Part shown: in pieces, positions 8,471 to 18,509 of the stretch | Position numbering within the stretch: the stretch's first letter is position 1 | Layout: the number at the start of each line of letters is the position of its first letter | Assembly (NCBI GenBank): GCA_902626575.1 | Contig: CACOFY010000003.1 | Span: 1 to 64,000 of the forward strand | Source: an uncultured Pelagibacteraceae bacterium | GTDB lineage: Bacteria; Pseudomonadota; Alphaproteobacteria; Pelagibacterales; Pelagibacteraceae | Direction: 5' to 3' | DNA: 64,000 bases | Program-made: the position numbers and the translations under genes | The notes under the pieces: model-generated | Database searches by the model: none | Seen by the model: only the letters and a program-made list of their open reading frames with translations | Told to the model about the DNA's origin: nothing

Positions 8471-9499
8471 ATGAATAATAAAAAATTTACATATGAAAAA
8501 AGTGGCGTAAATATAACAGCAGCTGATAAATTTGTAGAATTTCTCTCAAAAAAAGCAAAACAAAGAAGAAATAAATCAAAATATAAAAATATTGGTGGTT
8601 TTGGTTCGATATCAGAAATACCAAAGAAATTTAAAAACCCAAAAATAGTTGCCTCTACTGACGGAGTTGGTACAAAAATTGAAATTGCAAATGAACTAAA
8701 TAAGTTTGATACAATAGGAATTGATTTAGTTGCAATGTGTGTAAATGATCTTATTGTTCAAGGTGCAAAACCTTTAATCTTTTTAGATTATATTTCAATA
8801 AATAAAATTGAATTAAAAAAACTTAAATCCATAGTCAAGGGCATTATCACTGGATGTAAAATTTCTGATTGCGAGCTCGTAGGAGGAGAAACGGCAGAAA
8901 TGCCGGGAACATATGGGAAAAAAAAATTTGATATCGCCGGGTTTTCTGTTGGTGTTGTAGATGATAAAAGTTTGATTGATAAAAATAAAATTAAAAAAGA
9001 TAATTTAATACTAGCAATTCCATCAAATGGTATACACTCTAACGGATATTCATTAATAAGATATATTCTAAAAAAAAAAAAAATTAATTTTAAAAAAAAT
9101 AGTTTTTTAAAAAAAGAATTTATTAAGCCAACAAAAATTTATACAAAAGAGATACTATTGCTTAATGAAAAAAATTTAATTAATGGTTGTGCAAATATAA
9201 CAGGTGGTGGAATAATTGATAACATTAAAAGAGTGATACCAAAAGGATTATGTGCAAGTATTGATCTTTCGAAAATAAAAGTTCCAAAGATTTTTAAATG
9301 GTTAAAAAAACAAAACGTTAATGAAATGGAAATGTTAAAAACTTTTAATTGTGGTGTGGGGTTTTGTTTAATTATTGAAAAAAAAAATTTAAATAAAATA
9401 AAAAAATTTTTTTCGAAAGAGTATAAACCATATCAAATTGGCAAGATAACTAAAGGGAAAATTAAAACTCTTTTTTATGATAAAGTCATTTGGCAATAA
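8471..9499 (+). CDS. purM: Phosphoribosylformylglycinamidine cyclo-ligase
   Basis: Fifth step of purine synthesis: ATP-dependent closure of the imidazole ring to AIR. The 342 residues include GVNITAADKFVEFL, the STDGVGTKI loop (62-70) and GGETAEMPGTY. An unusually long homopolymer of 14 A at 9070-9083 encodes four lysines inside the gene. It is coupled to purN, which starts 23 bases before the purM stop. The upstream gap to the divergent DUF2066 gene is only 11 bases, so the promoter is either inside that gene or immediately at the start codon. Confidence 0.96.
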   Translation: MNNKKFTYEKSGVNITAADKFVEFLSKKAKQRRNKSKYKNIGGFGSISEIPKKFKNPKIVASTDGVGTKIEIANELNKFDTIGIDLVAMCVNDLIVQGAKPLIFLDYISINKIELKKLKSIVKGIITGCKISDCELVGGETAEMPGTYGKKKFDIAGFSVGVVDDKSLIDKNKIKKDNLILAIPSNGIHSNGYSLIRYILKKKKINFKKNSFLKKEFIKPTKIYTKEILLLNEKNLINGCANITGGGIIDNIKRVIPKGLCASIDLSKIKVPKIFKWLKKQNVNEMEMLKTFNCGVGFCLIIEKKNLNKIKKFFSKEYKPYQIGKITKGKIKTLFYDKVIWQ

Positions 9500-10052
9500 A
9501 ATAAAAGTTGCTGTATTTATTTCTGGAAGAGGAACAAATTTAAAAAATTTGTTCTATTTTTCAAAAAAAAAAAATTCTAAGATACAGATTTGCATTGTGA
9601 TTTCTAATAAAAAGTATGCAAAAGGATTATCTTTTGCAAAAAAAAATAATATTAATTTTGAAATTTATACTTTTAAAGATCAATTAAAAGATGAATTAAA
9701 AGTTTTACAAATTTTAAAAAGAAAAAATATTAAAATTATTTGTCTTGCAGGTTTTATGAAAATTTTATCAAGAGAATTTATTAAAAGATTTAAAGGAAAA
9801 ATCATAAATATTCATCCCTCTTTATTACCAAAATATAAAGGTCTTAATACACATGATAGAGTTATTAAAAATAAGGAAAAATATTCTGGTTGTACTGTAC
9901 ATTATGTAACCTCAAAATTAGACTCGGGAAAAATAATATTACAAAAAAAAGTAAAAATTTTTAAAAATGATAGTGCTAAAAGCTTACAAAAAAGAGTATT
10001 AGAGCAGGAACATAAAATTTATCCAAAGGCTTTAAAAATGATTATAAATTAA
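9477..10052 (+). CDS. purN: Phosphoribosylglycinamide formyltransferase
   Basis: Third step of purine synthesis, formylating GAR with 10-formyl-THF. It has 191 residues. The N-terminal Rossmann-like start is KVAVFISGRGTNLKNL. The catalytic motif NIHPSLLPKYKG supplies the histidine, and GCTVHYVTSKLDSGKII contains the conserved aspartate. The 23-base overlap with purM is long but no internal start preserves the first beta strand. Its end overlaps the convergent ndk stop by 4 bases. Confidence 0.95.
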   Translation: MIKSFGNKIKVAVFISGRGTNLKNLFYFSKKKNSKIQICIVISNKKYAKGLSFAKKNNINFEIYTFKDQLKDELKVLQILKRKNIKIICLAGFMKILSREFIKRFKGKIINIHPSLLPKYKGLNTHDRVIKNKEKYSGCTVHYVTSKLDSGKIILQKKVKIFKNDSAKSLQKRVLEQEHKIYPKALKMIIN

Positions 10053-10459
10053 TTGGCGAAAAAAAAATTTATTTCAAGTTTTGCATTATCTATGCTATCT
10101 GAACCATGGACTGAATTTTTATCTATAGATAAACCAAACTCTTTTCTTATTGTTCCATCTTCTGCATTTTTTGGGTCAGTAGCACCCATAAGTCTTCTAT
10201 TATCCAATACTGCTCCAATTTTTTCTAGTATCATTACAATTATTGGTCCTGAGGATAAATATTCACATAAATCATTATAAAATGGCTTCGTTTCATGTAT
10301 TTTATAAAATTTTTCTGCGTCTGTTTTTTCAAGCTTAATTTTTTTTTCCTTCACAATTTTAAAACCTTCATTTATGAACATTTTTTTAATTTTATCTTCT
10401 AATTTTCTCTCTACTGCATCTGGTTTAATAATTGATAAAGTTTGTTCCAAATTACTCAT
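10049..10459 (-). CDS. ndk: Nucleoside diphosphate kinase
   Basis: Balances NTP and dNTP pools by phosphate transfer through a phospho-histidine. The 136 residues match the family size. ERTLSIIKPDAV-type N-terminus is present (QTLSIIKPDAVER), and the active-site histidine is H118 in NSVHGSDSIDNA. RRLMGATDP and GTIRKEFG nucleotide-binding segments are also intact. Its start overlaps the end of pepA by 8 bases, so the two are likely one transcript. Confidence 0.97.
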   Translation of the reverse strand: MSNLEQTLSIIKPDAVERKLEDKIKKMFINEGFKIVKEKKIKLEKTDAEKFYKIHETKPFYNDLCEYLSSGPIIVMILEKIGAVLDNRRLMGATDPKNAEDGTIRKEFGLSIDKNSVHGSDSIDNAKLEINFFFAN

Positions 10460-11921
10460 AATTATCTTCGACTAATTTGTTTAGTAATCTTACTCCGTAA
10501 CCTGTGGCACCGCTTGAGTTTAATGCTCCACCATATTTTGAGAAAGCCATACCAGCTATATCAAGATGGGCCCAAGGTGTTTTATTTAAAATAAATCTTT
10601 GTAGAAATTGCGCTGCTGTTGTAGAGCCTGCACCACCTACATAATTAATGTTTTGCATATCTGCATTATTAGAGTCCATCAGTTTATCAAAGTTTTTATG
10701 TAGAGGCATTCTCCATAATTTTTCATCAGTTTTTTCACCAGCATCAATTAATTCTTTGGATAGCTTATCGTTATTAGAAAACAGTCCCCCATATTCTGAC
10801 CCCAAAGAAACTATTATTGCCCCAGTCAATGTTGCTAAATCAATTATAAATTTAGGTTTAAATTTCTTTTCAGTAAAAGTAAGTGCATCAGCTAAAACCA
10901 ATCTTCCTTCAGCATCTGTATTTAATACTTCGATTGTTTTTCCACTATAAGATTTTACAATGTCTCCAGGTCTTTGGGCATTACCACTTACCATATTTTC
11001 TACTAAGCCTACCACGCCTACTGCATTAACTGTTGCTTTTCTGAGAGCTAAAGTTTTCATTAACCCTACTACAGCAGCCGAGCCCGCCATGTCATATGTC
11101 ATATCTTCCATAAATCTTGCTGGTTTAAGTGAATAACCACCAGTATCAAAACATACACCCTTACCAACAAATGCTAAAGGCTTGCTTTTTGACCTGTTAC
11201 CATTCCATTCAATTGTAACTAGGTATGACCCTCTTACGCTTCCTTGCCCAACTCCTAAAAGAGCACCCATTCCTAATTTTTTAAGTTCTTTTTGATTGTA
11301 TGCCTTTACTTTCAACCCGATTTTTTTTAGTTTAAGTAATCTTTTTGCGTATTCATCTGGATGAAGAATATTTCCAGGTTCTGACACAAGGTCTTTTGTA
11401 TAATTTGTCCCCTCTAAAATAGAGGAAAATCTATCAAATTTTTTTTTATTTTTTATTTTTTTTGAGTTTAAAATATTTACTTCTATATTTTTTACCTCTT
11501 GTTTTGTTTTATATTTGTTAAAACTATAGGATTTTAGTTGCATACCATGCAAAAACTCATCAATAAATGTATTATTTTTAATTTGGGTAGCGTTGGTATT
11601 TTTGCTTAAAAAAGTAACATCAAAAATTAGATTTGATTTAAGATAATTATAAAAATTTGCTCCCATTTTTTCATTTTCGGTTGCTGAAAGTTTATTTTTG
11701 ATTTTTATTAGAATTATTTTTTGATTTGGATTGAGATTAAATGAAATAAAGTCTTTTTTTTTTGATTTATTTGAGATTATTGTTTTACTAATTTGAGTAG
11801 AGTTTTTGCTAATGTTTAGTTTATTTAAGCCATTTATCTTAAATTCTTCATCGGAAAACAAAACATAATTTTTAATGCTTTTCTCGTTAGATCCTGTTTT
11901 AAAGCTTATTTTTATTGACAT
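10452..11921 (-). CDS. pepA: Cytosol (leucyl) aminopeptidase, M17 family
   Basis: Two-metal exopeptidase that removes N-terminal residues; in some bacteria it also binds DNA. The 489 residues show a variable, Asn/Lys-rich N-terminal domain and a well-conserved C-terminal catalytic domain. In the latter, VGKGVCFDTGG (252-262) and the signature NTDAEGRL (334-341) hold the metal ligands and the catalytic arginine. It overlaps ndk downstream. The divergent region before lptF is about 80 bases long and probably carries both promoters. Confidence 0.95.
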   Translation of the reverse strand: MSIKISFKTGSNEKSIKNYVLFSDEEFKINGLNKLNISKNSTQISKTIISNKSKKKDFISFNLNPNQKIILIKIKNKLSATENEKMGANFYNYLKSNLIFDVTFLSKNTNATQIKNNTFIDEFLHGMQLKSYSFNKYKTKQEVKNIEVNILNSKKIKNKKKFDRFSSILEGTNYTKDLVSEPGNILHPDEYAKRLLKLKKIGLKVKAYNQKELKKLGMGALLGVGQGSVRGSYLVTIEWNGNRSKSKPLAFVGKGVCFDTGGYSLKPARFMEDMTYDMAGSAAVVGLMKTLALRKATVNAVGVVGLVENMVSGNAQRPGDIVKSYSGKTIEVLNTDAEGRLVLADALTFTEKKFKPKFIIDLATLTGAIIVSLGSEYGGLFSNNDKLSKELIDAGEKTDEKLWRMPLHKNFDKLMDSNNADMQNINYVGGAGSTTAAQFLQRFILNKTPWAHLDIAGMAFSKYGGALNSSGATGYGVRLLNKLVEDNYE

Positions 11922-12002
11922 TTTTATTAAATATGTACTTTAGGTTGTATTTAAATTATAAACTAAAGTTGAATTTATATAAAGATTATCGGGTAAATTT
12001 CA

Positions 12003-13121
12003 ATGAAAAAAATTATTTATAATCAACTTTTAAAAGATATTACTAAGTTTTTTTTATTATCCAGTCTTAGTTTGTCGCTAATTATATGGGTAATTCAAGC
12101 TGTAAATTTTTTAGATTATATATCTGAAGATGGTCATGGAATTCTTACCTATTTTTATATTACAATATTAAATTTTCCTAAAATTTTTAGTAGAATTTTG
12201 CCGTTTTGCATTTTTATAAGTATTTTTTATACTCTAAATAGATATGAAAATAAAAATGAATTGTTAATTTTTTGGAATATAGGTATTAACAAAATTAAAT
12301 TTGTAAATGTACTTATTATTTTCTCTTTGTTATTTTTATTTTTGCAAATATTTTTAAATGCATTAATCGTTCCAAAAACATTAGATTCAGCAAGGGAATA
12401 TATAAGAAACTCAAATGTTGATTTTTTTCCTAATTTGATAAAGGAAAAAAAATTTATTGATGTTGTTGAAAACTTAACAATTTTTGTAGAGTCTAAAAAT
12501 AAAAATGGAGATTTAAAGAACATTTACCTAAAAGACTTGGTAAAAGAAAATCAATCTCAAATTATTTATGCTGAAAGTGGGAAAATAGTTTCTGAGAACG
12601 GCACAAATTTTTTAGTTTTAAATAACGGTAGTTTTATTGATATTAATAATAATAATTTAACAAGATTTGCATTTAAAAGAACTGATATTAATTTAGCTAA
12701 ATATTCAACGAAGAGTACTAAAACACCTAAATTTCAAGAACTATCTACAATCAATCTCATCTCATGCTTATATAAACTTAATTATAACATTCTTCTATAT
12801 AAAATACCTGATTACTTCCAATGTGAAAATAAAGCTGAGAATGACATCGATGAAGAGTTATTTAAAAGAATTATAAAACCTTTTTTTATTCCAAGTATTG
12901 TTTTGATAGCATGCCTTATTATTTTATCTAATAAAGATTCTTATAAATATAGTAGGTTACAATATATTTTATTTAGTTTTGGATTTTTTTTAATTGTAAT
13001 ATCTGAAATAACTGCGAGATACGTAGGTAATAGTAAAATCGAATTTTTTATAATTCTACCATTGATTACATTTTTAATTAGTTATTTATTTTTAATGTTT
13101 AAGCTCAGAGTGAACAGATGA
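12003..13121 (+). CDS. lptF: LPS export ABC transporter permease LptF
   Basis: Inner-membrane permease that, with LptG and LptB, extracts lipopolysaccharide and pushes it across the periplasm. The 372 residues have the YjgP/YjgQ layout: three N-terminal membrane helices (about 13-125), a periplasmic jellyroll-like domain (about 130-280), and three C-terminal helices. It overlaps lptG by 4 bases. The operon continues with lptD and surA, so the window carries the inner permease pair and outer-membrane translocon together. lptB, lptC and lptA are not in this window. Confidence 0.93.
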   Translation: MKKIIYNQLLKDITKFFLLSSLSLSLIIWVIQAVNFLDYISEDGHGILTYFYITILNFPKIFSRILPFCIFISIFYTLNRYENKNELLIFWNIGINKIKFVNVLIIFSLLFLFLQIFLNALIVPKTLDSAREYIRNSNVDFFPNLIKEKKFIDVVENLTIFVESKNKNGDLKNIYLKDLVKENQSQIIYAESGKIVSENGTNFLVLNNGSFIDINNNNLTRFAFKRTDINLAKYSTKSTKTPKFQELSTINLISCLYKLNYNILLYKIPDYFQCENKAENDIDEELFKRIIKPFFIPSIVLIACLIILSNKDSYKYSRLQYILFSFGFFLIVISEITARYVGNSKIEFFIILPLITFLISYLFLMFKLRVNR

Positions 13122-14197
13122 TTAAAGTATATCAAAAATACCTAATTTTATCTTTTTTGAAAATTCTATTAGTTGTATTTTCAATTTTCTTTTCTCTTGT
13201 TATCATTCTTAATGTTTTTGAGGAAGTATCCTACTTAAGAGACACTGATACAAATTTATTATTTCCTCTCTTTTTGACATTTCTTACTTCGCCTTCAATT
13301 GTATACGAGACTTTTCCATTTATTTTTTTCATATCAACACAATTTTTATTTATTAAATTACTTGATAAGGAGGAACTGGATATTTTCAAAAAAGTAAGTT
13401 TGAGTAATTTTAAAATCATTTGTATTTTGTCTAGCTTTGCATTTCTAATCTCTATATTTATTTTAATAATTTTCTATAATCTTTCATCAAATCTAAAATT
13501 TGTTTATTTAGATCTTAAAAATAAATACTCTAAGGATAATAAATACCTTGCAGTAGTAACTGAAAATGGTCTGTGGATTAAAGATGAAATAAATAATTAT
13601 ATAAATATTATAAATGCTGAGAGAATTTCAGAAGGTATTCTGTATGATGTGACTATTAATCAATTTACCAAGGGATATGAAAATATAAATAATATTTTAG
13701 TTGATGAAATTAATATTAAATCAAAAAAATGGATTTTGAAGAATGCAAATTACTCTAGCGGAAGTTCTAGCACTAAAAAAAGTGAAAATACAGTTTTTGA
13801 GAGTAACTTTGATGCAGAACAAATAAGTCAGCTTTTTTCAGATTTATCTTCGTTAAACTTTATAGAGCTAAATAAGCTCAAAAGTGAGTATCAAAGTGTG
13901 GGATATTCAATAACCAATTTAAACATCCATTTTCACAAACTTGCATCTTATCCAATCAACCTGACAATAATGACTATATTTGGATGTATTGTAATGCTTA
14001 ATATAAAAAGGAACAGTTCGAAAATTTTTCATCTCATTTTGGGAACACTTTGCTCAGTTGTAATTTATTACATAAATTATTTCTCAAGCTTGCTTGGTGA
14101 AAATGAACAATTACCAGAGTATTTATCAATATGGTTACCTTTGTTAATAATATCCTTATTTTGTAGTATTGGATTAGTGAGAATTAATGAGAAATAG
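13118..14197 (+). CDS. lptG: LPS export ABC transporter permease LptG
   Basis: Second half of the LptFG permease heterodimer. The 359 residues show the same 3 + domain + 3 helix arrangement: hydrophobic segments near 10-30, 48-75 and 95-122, a soluble Asn/Ser-rich periplasmic part, and helices from about 270 onward (LTIMTIFGCIVML). Assignment as LptG rather than a second LptF is by order and the C-terminal GLVRINEK segment. It abuts lptD with no spacer. Confidence 0.92.
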   Translation: MIKVYQKYLILSFLKILLVVFSIFFSLVIILNVFEEVSYLRDTDTNLLFPLFLTFLTSPSIVYETFPFIFFISTQFLFIKLLDKEELDIFKKVSLSNFKIICILSSFAFLISIFILIIFYNLSSNLKFVYLDLKNKYSKDNKYLAVVTENGLWIKDEINNYINIINAERISEGILYDVTINQFTKGYENINNILVDEINIKSKKWILKNANYSSGSSSTKKSENTVFESNFDAEQISQLFSDLSSLNFIELNKLKSEYQSVGYSITNLNIHFHKLASYPINLTIMTIFGCIVMLNIKRNSSKIFHLILGTLCSVVIYYINYFSSLLGENEQLPEYLSIWLPLLIISLFCSIGLVRINEK

Positions 14198-16594
14198 ATG
14201 AAAAAAAATAATATTTTAATATACTTTTTAATAATTTTTTTAATTTTGGCTAATAAATCATTAGCAGAGGATTTTTTTTTTGAAGGTGAGGAAATACAAG
14301 TTATAAATAATGGGGAAATTCTTAAATCAAATAAAGGAATTAAAATTTCTTCGACAAGTGGTGTCGTTATAACTGCTCAAGAATTTGAGTATAATAAGAA
14401 AAATTCTGAACTTATAGTAAATAATAATGTAATCGTAGAAGATAAAACCAATTATACAGTCATAAAAACAAATAAAATAAGATATTTAAGAAATATAGAG
14501 AGGATTGAGACATTTGATGACACTGAAATTGAAATAGAAAAAAAAATTTTTGTTAAAACAAAAAATTTAATTTATTTAAGAAATTCAAGTGTGATTAAAT
14601 CTAAATATAAAACGATAGTAATAGATAAATATCAAAACAGCTTCGATACAGAAGATTTTTTATTAAATATTTCTAACAAAATTCTCAAAGGACAAAATGT
14701 AACTATAAAAGATAAAGATGACAATATTTCTTTTTTTAAAAGTTTTTTTAGCAATATAGATAAAAGTGAATTTTATGGAAAAGATATAAAAATAAATTTT
14801 TCAAATAAATCTTTTGGAAACCCTTTAAATGAACCTAGACTATATGGAAATACTTTAGAGACTAAAAACAATAGCACAACTGTGTCAAAAGGAATTTTTA
14901 CAACTTGTAAAAAAAGAGATGGATGCCCTCCTTGGACACTTAAAGCTAATAAAATAATTCATGATAAAAGAAAAAAAACTATTAATTATTTAAATGCCTG
15001 GCTAGAAGTTTATGATAAACCAGTTTTATATTTTCCAAGATTTTTTCACCCTGACCCAACTGTAAAAAGGCAATCAGGTTTTTTAATACCACAGTTAAAT
15101 GATTCAGGAAATACTGGTACATCTATTCAGGTGCCGTATTATAAAGTTATTGCTGATAATGAGGATATGACAATTCAACCTAGATTCTTCTCAAATAAAG
15201 ATATTATTTTGCAAAATGAATACAGAAAAATTGAAAAAAATTACGATCATATAAGTGATTTTAGTTTTTATACTTCTGCATTCGGTAATGAAAATCAAAC
15301 ATCTAAATCGCATTTTTTCTCTAATACAAAATTTAAATTTGAAGATGGAATCTTTGAAGAATACAGCCTTGAACTAAATTTAGAACAGGTAACTAATGAC
15401 ACTTATCTGAAAAAATATAAAATCAATTCACCTTTGATAAAAAGTGAGACGTTAATGCATTCATTTTTAGAATTTAACGGATATAATGATGATAGTTCCA
15501 TTGTTTTAAGCACAGAAGTGTATGAAGATCTCACAAAAAAGACATCGGATAGGTACGAAATTATTATACCTAGTCTTAATTACGCAAAAGATTTAAAAAA
15601 AATTTTTGATTTAAAGGGATCTTTAAGTTTTCAGTCAGATTTTTTTCAAAAACAATACGAGACAAACAGATATGATCAAATCTTAAATAATTCAATACTT
15701 TATTCTTCCCCAAAAAAATTTGAAAATAGTGGTTTAGTTAAAAATTTTAAGCTTAGTTTTTTAAATCCAAATAAAAGCACTAAAACTGGATCAAATAATG
15801 AAAGTAAGTCAAAAAACCAACTACTTTCTCAATTTATGTACAATTTAAGCTACCCTCTTTCAAAACAATCTGAATATTATAATAGTTTTATAACACCAAA
15901 TTTAACTTACAGGTTTAGTCCAAATAAGACAAAAAATATGTCAGGCAAGGACCGAAGGTTGGATATTTCGAATATAAACTCATTTAGTAGACTTTCTGAA
16001 AATGATGCCGTAGAGGGGGGGCATTCAATAACAGCAGGTTTGGGTTATAAAAAAAATGATAAATTCGGGGATGAAAAAATATCTCTAGAAATTGCACAAG
16101 TCATTAGCGATACTGCCAATAAAGATTTACCCATTAAAAGTTCTTTAAATAAAAAGTATTCCGATTTAATTGGAAATTTAAATTTTAAAGTTTCGGATAT
16201 ATTAAAATTAGATTACGATTTTATGTTAGATGATGGACTTTCTTCATCAAATTATAGCTCATTAAAAACAACTTTTTCAGTAAATAATCTTATTACGACA
16301 TTTGAATATTTGGAGGAAAGTGATATTATTGGATCTAGTCACTTCATCGGAAATGAAACAACTTTAAAATTAAATAATTCAAATAGTTTAGCTTTCAAAA
16401 CTAGATCAAATAGAGAAATTGATATGACTGAATTTTACAATTTAATGTATCAATATGAGAATGATTGTTTAAGAGCAGCTCTAGAATATAATAAAACTTT
16501 CTATAATGATAGCGATATTAAGCCTGAGGAGGAATTGCTATTTTCTTTGACTATAATGCCTTTTTCAAAAATTAGCTCAACAAATCTAAAATGA
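14198..16594 (+). CDS. lptD: LPS assembly outer-membrane protein LptD
   Basis: Outer-membrane beta-barrel that places LPS in the outer leaflet. It is 798 residues with a signal peptide (1-23, ending SLA) and an N-terminal OstA-like beta-jellyroll (about 28-200). The conserved cysteine motif CKKRDGCPPW lies at 237-246, followed by YFPRFFHPDPTVKRQSGFLIP, a strongly conserved LptD entry to the barrel. The rest alternates polar and hydrophobic residues as in outer-membrane strands. It sits between lptG and surA, and SurA is its known chaperone. Confidence 0.94.
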   Translation: MKKNNILIYFLIIFLILANKSLAEDFFFEGEEIQVINNGEILKSNKGIKISSTSGVVITAQEFEYNKKNSELIVNNNVIVEDKTNYTVIKTNKIRYLRNIERIETFDDTEIEIEKKIFVKTKNLIYLRNSSVIKSKYKTIVIDKYQNSFDTEDFLLNISNKILKGQNVTIKDKDDNISFFKSFFSNIDKSEFYGKDIKINFSNKSFGNPLNEPRLYGNTLETKNNSTTVSKGIFTTCKKRDGCPPWTLKANKIIHDKRKKTINYLNAWLEVYDKPVLYFPRFFHPDPTVKRQSGFLIPQLNDSGNTGTSIQVPYYKVIADNEDMTIQPRFFSNKDIILQNEYRKIEKNYDHISDFSFYTSAFGNENQTSKSHFFSNTKFKFEDGIFEEYSLELNLEQVTNDTYLKKYKINSPLIKSETLMHSFLEFNGYNDDSSIVLSTEVYEDLTKKTSDRYEIIIPSLNYAKDLKKIFDLKGSLSFQSDFFQKQYETNRYDQILNNSILYSSPKKFENSGLVKNFKLSFLNPNKSTKTGSNNESKSKNQLLSQFMYNLSYPLSKQSEYYNSFITPNLTYRFSPNKTKNMSGKDRRLDISNINSFSRLSENDAVEGGHSITAGLGYKKNDKFGDEKISLEIAQVISDTANKDLPIKSSLNKKYSDLIGNLNFKVSDILKLDYDFMLDDGLSSSNYSSLKTTFSVNNLITTFEYLEESDIIGSSHFIGNETTLKLNNSNSLAFKTRSNREIDMTEFYNLMYQYENDCLRAALEYNKTFYNDSDIKPEEELLFSLTIMPFSKISSTNLK

Positions 16595-16600
16595 TTTAAT

Positions 16601-17539
16601 ATGAAAAAAATAAAAATTTTTACATTTTTGGTTTTAATGTTTAGTTTTTTTACAATTGATAATCTTTATGCAAAAAAACTTGAAATTTTATATAAAGTTG
16701 AGAACTATCCGATTACAAATAAAGATGTTGCAAAAGAGATTAATTATCTAATAATGCTTAATGACAACCTCAAAACAATTGATGAAAAAGAACTTATTCA
16801 GTATGCAACAAAATCTATTATTAAAGAAAAAGTAAAAAAAAATGAAATTCTTAAAAATTTTAAATTTGGTGGAAATGAAAAATTAGTAAAGGGTCAAATA
16901 GAATTTTTAAGAAATAATTTAAACTTAAATCAATCCGAGTTTGAAATCTTATTAAGCTCTCTAGATATATCTGAAAATTATTTAATTGAGAAAATTGAAA
17001 TTGAATTAATGTGGAATAAGCTAATATATACAATTTACAAAGACAAATTAGTTATTAATGAAACTGAAATAAGAAAAAAATTAAAGGAGGACTTGGAAAA
17101 TCCATCTAACTTTCTTGATGAATATTTGTTACATGAAATTCTATTTACACCTTCACAAATATCAGATTTAGAAACCAATCAATTAAAAATTGAAAAAAGC
17201 ATAAAAGAGATTGGATTTGAAAATACAGCAAATGTTCTTAGTGAGGCACCATCTTCAAAACTAGGCGGTAAAATTGGTTGGATTAAAGAAAATCAACTAT
17301 CTAAAGAAGTTTTAAATAATGTCAAAAAATTAGAGGTTGGGGACCATACAAGTCCTATAAATGTTCCTGGGGGCCAACTTTTTTTATTTTTAAAAGATAA
17401 AAGAAAATCTAAATTAGAGTTAAGTTTTGATGAAGAATATAAAAAAATCCTATCAGCTGAACAAAATCGCCAACTAGATCAATATTCGTCAATATATTAT
17501 AAAAAAACTGAGCTTAATACTAAAATCTATGATAACTAA
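16601..17539 (+). CDS. surA: SurA-like periplasmic peptidyl-prolyl isomerase/chaperone
   Basis: Periplasmic chaperone for outer-membrane proteins. The 312 residues contain a signal peptide (1-24, cleavage after LYA), a SurA N-terminal helical chaperone domain (about 27-160), and a single parvulin domain (about 175-266) recognised by LHEILF and SKLGGKIGWIKENQLS. E. coli SurA has two parvulin domains; one is common in alphaproteobacteria. It overlaps pdxA by 11 bases. The lptD-surA-pdxA-rsmA order matches that of many Proteobacteria. Confidence 0.9.
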   Translation: MKKIKIFTFLVLMFSFFTIDNLYAKKLEILYKVENYPITNKDVAKEINYLIMLNDNLKTIDEKELIQYATKSIIKEKVKKNEILKNFKFGGNEKLVKGQIEFLRNNLNLNQSEFEILLSSLDISENYLIEKIEIELMWNKLIYTIYKDKLVINETEIRKKLKEDLENPSNFLDEYLLHEILFTPSQISDLETNQLKIEKSIKEIGFENTANVLSEAPSSKLGGKIGWIKENQLSKEVLNNVKKLEVGDHTSPINVPGGQLFLFLKDKRKSKLELSFDEEYKKILSAEQNRQLDQYSSIYYKKTELNTKIYDN

Positions 17540-18509
17540 ACCTATTCTAATAGTTGCAGGTGAACCATATAGTGTTTTTCTTGAAATATACTTTAAATCA
17601 CTTAAAGAAAAAAAAATAAAAAATTTAAAAAATCCAATTATTTTAATTTGTTCAAAAGATCTATTAGTTAAACAAATGAAAAAATTAAAATATAAATATA
17701 AAATAACGGATTTAAGTAAATCTAATTTAAATTTAAAAAATCTTACCAATAAAAAAATAAATTTAATCAATGTTAATTTTAGATTTAAAAAAGCATTTGA
17801 TAAAATTTCAAGCAAATCTAAACCATATATTGAGGATTGTCTAAATGTTGCTTTATCTCTTATTAAAAGGAAAAATATTAAAATATTGATTAATGGACCG
17901 ATATCAAAAAAACATTTTTTACAAAAGAAATTTCTTGGAATGACTGAATATTTTGCTCAAAAGACTAATTCTAAAGGTAAAGAAGTAATGTTAATTTTTA
18001 ATAAAGATCTTGCTGTATGCCCATTAACAACACATTTACCATTAAAAAAAATATTTAAAAAAATAACCAAAGATAAAATTTTTAAACATATTTATACAAT
18101 TAATAAATTTTATAAATATTATTTTAAGAAAAAGGTCAAAATTGGTATGACGGGTTTAAACCCACATTGCGAGACAACTGATAAGTTTTCTGAGGATGAA
18201 AAGATTTTAAGGCCTGTAGTCAAAAAGTTAAGAATTAAAGGTATTAATATACAAGGTCCTTATGCTGCTGATACAATTTTTTTAAAAAATAATTTAAAAA
18301 GATTTGACGTAATCTTTGGCATGTATCATGACCAAGTACTCACACCTATGAAAACTTTATATGGTTTTAATGCAATAAATGTAACATTGGGACTCCCTTT
18401 TTTAAGGATTACTCCTGATCATGGGACAAATAACTTAATGATCGGAAAGAACTTATCTAATCCAATTAGCTTAATAGAGGCAATTAATTTTGCAAAAAAA
18501 ACTAGTTAA
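17529..18509 (+). CDS. pdxA: 4-hydroxythreonine-4-phosphate dehydrogenase PdxA
   Basis: Oxidises 4-phosphohydroxy-threonine in vitamin B6 synthesis. The 326 residues include TTHLPLKKIF with the first metal histidine, GLNPHCETTDKFSEDE, FGMYHDQVLTPMK, and the end motif TPDHGT. The N-terminus is unusual: the usual GDPAGIGPE is replaced by GEPYSVFLE, and the region 30-100 is lysine-rich and poorly conserved. Catalytic metal ligands appear intact. Start is inside the last 11 bases of surA; the rsmA start lies inside its own end. Confidence 0.9.
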   Translation: MITKPILIVAGEPYSVFLEIYFKSLKEKKIKNLKNPIILICSKDLLVKQMKKLKYKYKITDLSKSNLNLKNLTNKKINLINVNFRFKKAFDKISSKSKPYIEDCLNVALSLIKRKNIKILINGPISKKHFLQKKFLGMTEYFAQKTNSKGKEVMLIFNKDLAVCPLTTHLPLKKIFKKITKDKIFKHIYTINKFYKYYFKKKVKIGMTGLNPHCETTDKFSEDEKILRPVVKKLRIKGINIQGPYAADTIFLKNNLKRFDVIFGMYHDQVLTPMKTLYGFNAINVTLGLPFLRITPDHGTNNLMIGKNLSNPISLIEAINFAKKTS

